In this document: one piece after another, positions 61,824 through 64,000 of the stretch
Layout: the number at the start of each line of letters is the position of its first letter
Numbering within the stretch: the stretch's first letter is position 1
NCBI RefSeq assembly: GCF_900103865.1
Contig: NZ_FNII01000007.1
Location: forward strand, 1-64,000
DNA from: Vreelandella arcis
GTDB taxonomy: Bacteria; Pseudomonadota; Gammaproteobacteria; Pseudomonadales; Halomonadaceae
DNA length: 64,000 bases
Direction: 5' to 3'
Position numbers and translations under genes: made by a program
Notes under the pieces: model-generated
What the model saw: only the letters and a program-made list of their open reading frames with translations
What the model was told of the DNA's origin: nothing
Databases searched by the model: none

Positions 61824-62693
61824 CTATTCAGCACGGTCTTTGCAGCATGCACGCACATAGTTAAGAAACTCGGTAACTGTTTGCGAGGTTCTTAAATCGG
61901 TATGCATCAGTCCCCACATGGTCGTACTCAATTCAGGGATAATAGGGCTGATTCTTTTGATTCCCGCCCCTTCTTTGTCGAGATAAGTTGGTAACACTGC
62001 TGCATAATCGTAATTGGCTACCATGAAATAATCCATAAGAATGGAGTTGCTTTTTAATAGCCTGCCTTTAAGCAGGTTGTTTTTTGAAAACCATTCGCTG
62101 AGCAGTGGGTAATGCATTTCAGTATTAGGCGAAATCCATGAAATATCGCTTTCTAGCCAGTCAGTATGTTTGCTCTTCTGTGAAACATAGACAGCCTGGT
62201 CAATAGGCAGAATCTTTTTTCCGATAAGTGTTTCATTCGGGTTGACCACGGGGCGAAACGCAATATCCGCGTCACGAGCTTCAAGACTCATGAGTTTATT
62301 GCTAACAATGACGCTTATATTCAGCTCCGTATATTTGCAATTGAAGTCGTGAATAATATCGCCCAACAAGCCATACATTAATGTATCCGTAGTAGTGACT
62401 GTTAAGTTTCCGGTTAGTGTTTCTTTGGCAGAGTACAGTTTTCGTTGGGCATAAAGAACTTGTTTTTCTATTTCCTTTGCACTTCTCACCAGCTCTAATC
62501 CAGCGAGTGTTGGCACATAAGCATTGTTTTCACGATGGAATAGCTTTACCCCACACCTGCTCTCAATCTCTGCGAGGCGCCTGTATATTGTAGGTTGACT
62601 GACATGTAGTTTGCTCGCTGCGTTCTTAAGCACTTTTTCTTCAGCAATTGCCAGCACAACTTTAAAGTCGTCCCACTTTAGATTCTCAATCAT
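61824..62693 (-). CDS. LysR-family transcriptional regulator (next to MFS gene)
   Basis: 289 residues. Winged helix-turn-helix DDFKVVLAIAEEKVLKNAAS, KLHVSQPTIYRRLAEIE at about 8-45, then a substrate-binding domain starting near NLTVTTTDTL. Clearly more AT-rich than the core genes. It is divergent from the MFS transporter, 90 bases apart, with inverted-repeat-rich DNA between them, the classical layout of a LysR regulator and its target. Confidence 0.92.
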   Translation of the reverse strand: MIENLKWDDFKVVLAIAEEKVLKNAASKLHVSQPTIYRRLAEIESRCGVKLFHRENNAYVPTLAGLELVRSAKEIEKQVLYAQRKLYSAKETLTGNLTVTTTDTLMYGLLGDIIHDFNCKYTELNISVIVSNKLMSLEARDADIAFRPVVNPNETLIGKKILPIDQAVYVSQKSKHTDWLESDISWISPNTEMHYPLLSEWFSKNNLLKGRLLKSNSILMDYFMVANYDYAAVLPTYLDKEGAGIKRISPIIPELSTTMWGLMHTDLRTSQTVTEFLNYVRACCKDRAE

Positions 62694-62782
62694 GAAAAAC
62701 TCATTCTCATTAATGATAATTTACATGTTAGTCATGAGTGGATAATATTTCAATAAATTCATTAACAGAATTTAATATTGCT
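62694..62782. promoter_or_regulatory. Divergent regulator/transporter promoter region
   Basis: AT-rich 89 bases with short inverted repeats such as CATTAATG and ATT-rich T-N11-A patterns expected of LysR sites. A precise operator cannot be assigned. Confidence 0.4.
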
Positions 62783-64000
62783 ATGAGTGAAATGCAGAGA
62801 ACTGTTCCAGTGATATCTTCACAGCAGAAATTCAACGCTATTCTGGTTGCTGCTTTATGCGTTATCACTGCCGGCAGTTATGTAACCCTATCAGGCTTGT
62901 TGACGTCACAGCTAATTGAAGAGCTCGGCTGGTCGTCCCTCAATATAACCTTTGGCATCACCGTCAATATGATCCTTTATGGTGCGACAGCACCATTCGC
63001 CATTCATTTGATGGAAAAATACGGAATCAAAAAAATTGTCATACTAAGTCTTGTGACACTTTGTGCAGGTGCATTGGTGTGCACAATAAATTCAAAAATA
63101 ATCTTCAATCTTGCCTGGGGTATTTTAGTGGGGCTGGGGTGTGGCGTATTAACGATGTCATTTGGTGCGCTCTTTGCTCGTTCCTGGTTTGAGAAAACGG
63201 GCCTGCCGACAGGTATATTGACGGCTTCCTCGGTTACCGGTCAATTTGTATTACTACCCATGTGGGCAAAGCTAGCCAATGAATTTGGCTGGCGAGCGCC
63301 GTTAATCGGCTGCATTGTCTTAACCCTAATCACATTGTTGGTGATATGTTTGCTGCTGAATGAGAGGCACTCGGCGGTTAGAACGGTGACTGCTTATAAT
63401 ATTAAGCCGAATAGTACATTTGCAGATGTCTTTATTAACTTAAAAGGGTTCGTAAAGAATAAAAAATTTTGGGTAATCGCATTAGCGTTTGGAATGTGTG
63501 GCGCCACTACGAATGGCTTGATGTGGAGTAGTTTTACGCCGGCAGCAACGTTAGAGGGGATATCGGTAGCGGACGCATCTTATTTGCTATTGATAGTAGG
63601 CGTTTTAAATATTCCAGGTACGATTGGGGCCGGATGGCTTTCAGATAGAGTCAATAAACAAGCATTGCTAGCGGTTATCTTCTTTTTGCGTGGCGCGAGT
63701 TTGATTTGGCTACCCTTTATTTTATCGCAACCCGTTGGATGGGAGCTGATAGCCTTTGCCGTCGTGTTTGGTGTATTTGATGTTGCAACGGTTCCTCCTG
63801 TGATTAATTTGTGCAACCACATATTTGGTGATCAAGGGCCTTCGGCTTTTAGCTGGATCAACGTGGCTCATCAGGTAGGCGCTGGGTTGGTTGCTTTTTT
63901 AGGCGGGTTAATTGCCTTTATGACGGGATCATATTTTGTGTTGTGGTTTATTGCAGGCGGGATCTGTTTCATTGCTGCTTTGATTGTACTTAGTCCTTAT
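62783..64000 (+). CDS. MFS transporter, oxalate/formate-antiporter-like (runs off right edge)
   Basis: ATG 62783 opens 406 codons without a stop up to the window end, so the 3' end is missing. About eleven hydrophobic segments are visible. Family markers include LLTSQLIEELGWS near the N-terminus, GLGCGVLTMSFGALFARSWF and PTGILTASSVTGQF in the first half, and GAGWLSDRV in the second half. This resembles the OFA branch of the major facilitator superfamily, which carries organic acids; the substrate is uncertain. It is probably controlled by the divergent LysR gene. Confidence 0.88.
   Translation, partial: MSEMQRTVPVISSQQKFNAILVAALCVITAGSYVTLSGLLTSQLIEELGWSSLNITFGITVNMILYGATAPFAIHLMEKYGIKKIVILSLVTLCAGALVCTINSKIIFNLAWGILVGLGCGVLTMSFGALFARSWFEKTGLPTGILTASSVTGQFVLLPMWAKLANEFGWRAPLIGCIVLTLITLLVICLLLNERHSAVRTVTAYNIKPNSTFADVFINLKGFVKNKKFWVIALAFGMCGATTNGLMWSSFTPAATLEGISVADASYLLLIVGVLNIPGTIGAGWLSDRVNKQALLAVIFFLRGASLIWLPFILSQPVGWELIAFAVVFGVFDVATVPPVINLCNHIFGDQGPSAFSWINVAHQVGAGLVAFLGGLIAFMTGSYFVLWFIAGGICFIAALIVLSPY

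Overview
The window is a 64-kb piece of a chromosome from a moderately halophilic gammaproteobacterium, most likely Halomonas or a close relative (Halomonadaceae). I infer this from the housekeeping protein sequences, the Pseudomonas-like gene order fdxA-mutS-pncC-recA-recX-alaS-lysC-csrA-tRNA-Ser-tRNA-Arg, and a sodium-pumping oxaloacetate decarboxylase. Most of it is GC-rich core genome. The exceptions are an IS110 transposase tail at the left edge, a strongly AT-rich single-gene insertion at 56.6-59.5 kb, and a somewhat AT-rich regulator/transporter pair at the right end.

Layout. 1-0.3 kb: transposase tail. 0.56-4.4 kb: pyrG-kdsA-eno. 4.46-4.85 kb: a GacA-controlled RsmZ/CsrB-type regulatory RNA (a perfect GacA box about 181 bases upstream of the predicted start, nine GGA motifs, a terminator). 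It sits next to fdxA exactly as rsmZ does in Pseudomonas, although the ftsB-to-rpoS block expected between eno and rsmZ is missing. 5-10.3 kb: fdxA, mutS, pncC, SOS-controlled recA, recX. 10.5-15.3 kb: alaS, lysC, csrA (the protein this RNA would titrate), one tRNA-Ser and two identical tRNA-Arg genes. 15.4-20 kb: dusC and the oadGAB sodium pump. 20-21.2 kb: yigZ and a LexA/UmuD-like protein that has lost its catalytic serine but sits behind two SOS boxes. 21.3-28.4 kb: a complete cytochrome c maturation operon, ccmABCDEFGHI. 28.4-36.4 kb: smc, zipA, ligA and a YheU-type gene.

36.4-47.1 kb: mnmC, yciI, RNase AM, a YciO-type protein, an exported HAD acid phosphatase, a voltage-gated K+ channel with a zinc ribbon, a CYTH protein, a phosphate-transport pair (DUF47 plus Pit) and argA. 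47.1-51.1 kb: an SDR dehydrogenase, a tiny hydrophilic protein and a three-gene envelope-stress cassette (YqjD-like, YqjE/holin-like, DUF3618). That cassette lies between two 40-bp direct repeats, one of which is the 3' end of xseA. 51.2-56.4 kb: xseA, a DsbA-family protein, guaB and guaA.

56.6-59.5 kb, just downstream of guaA, holds the most striking object: one AT-rich 973-residue protein that joins a PD-(D/E)xK nuclease-like domain, a P-loop NTPase and two C-terminal cold-shock domains. It looks like a horizontally acquired, possibly single-gene, anti-phage defence protein. A probable remnant of another nuclease-associated domain (DUF4357-like) lies beside it. The window ends with an EamA transporter, two LysR regulators and an MFS transporter that runs off the right edge.
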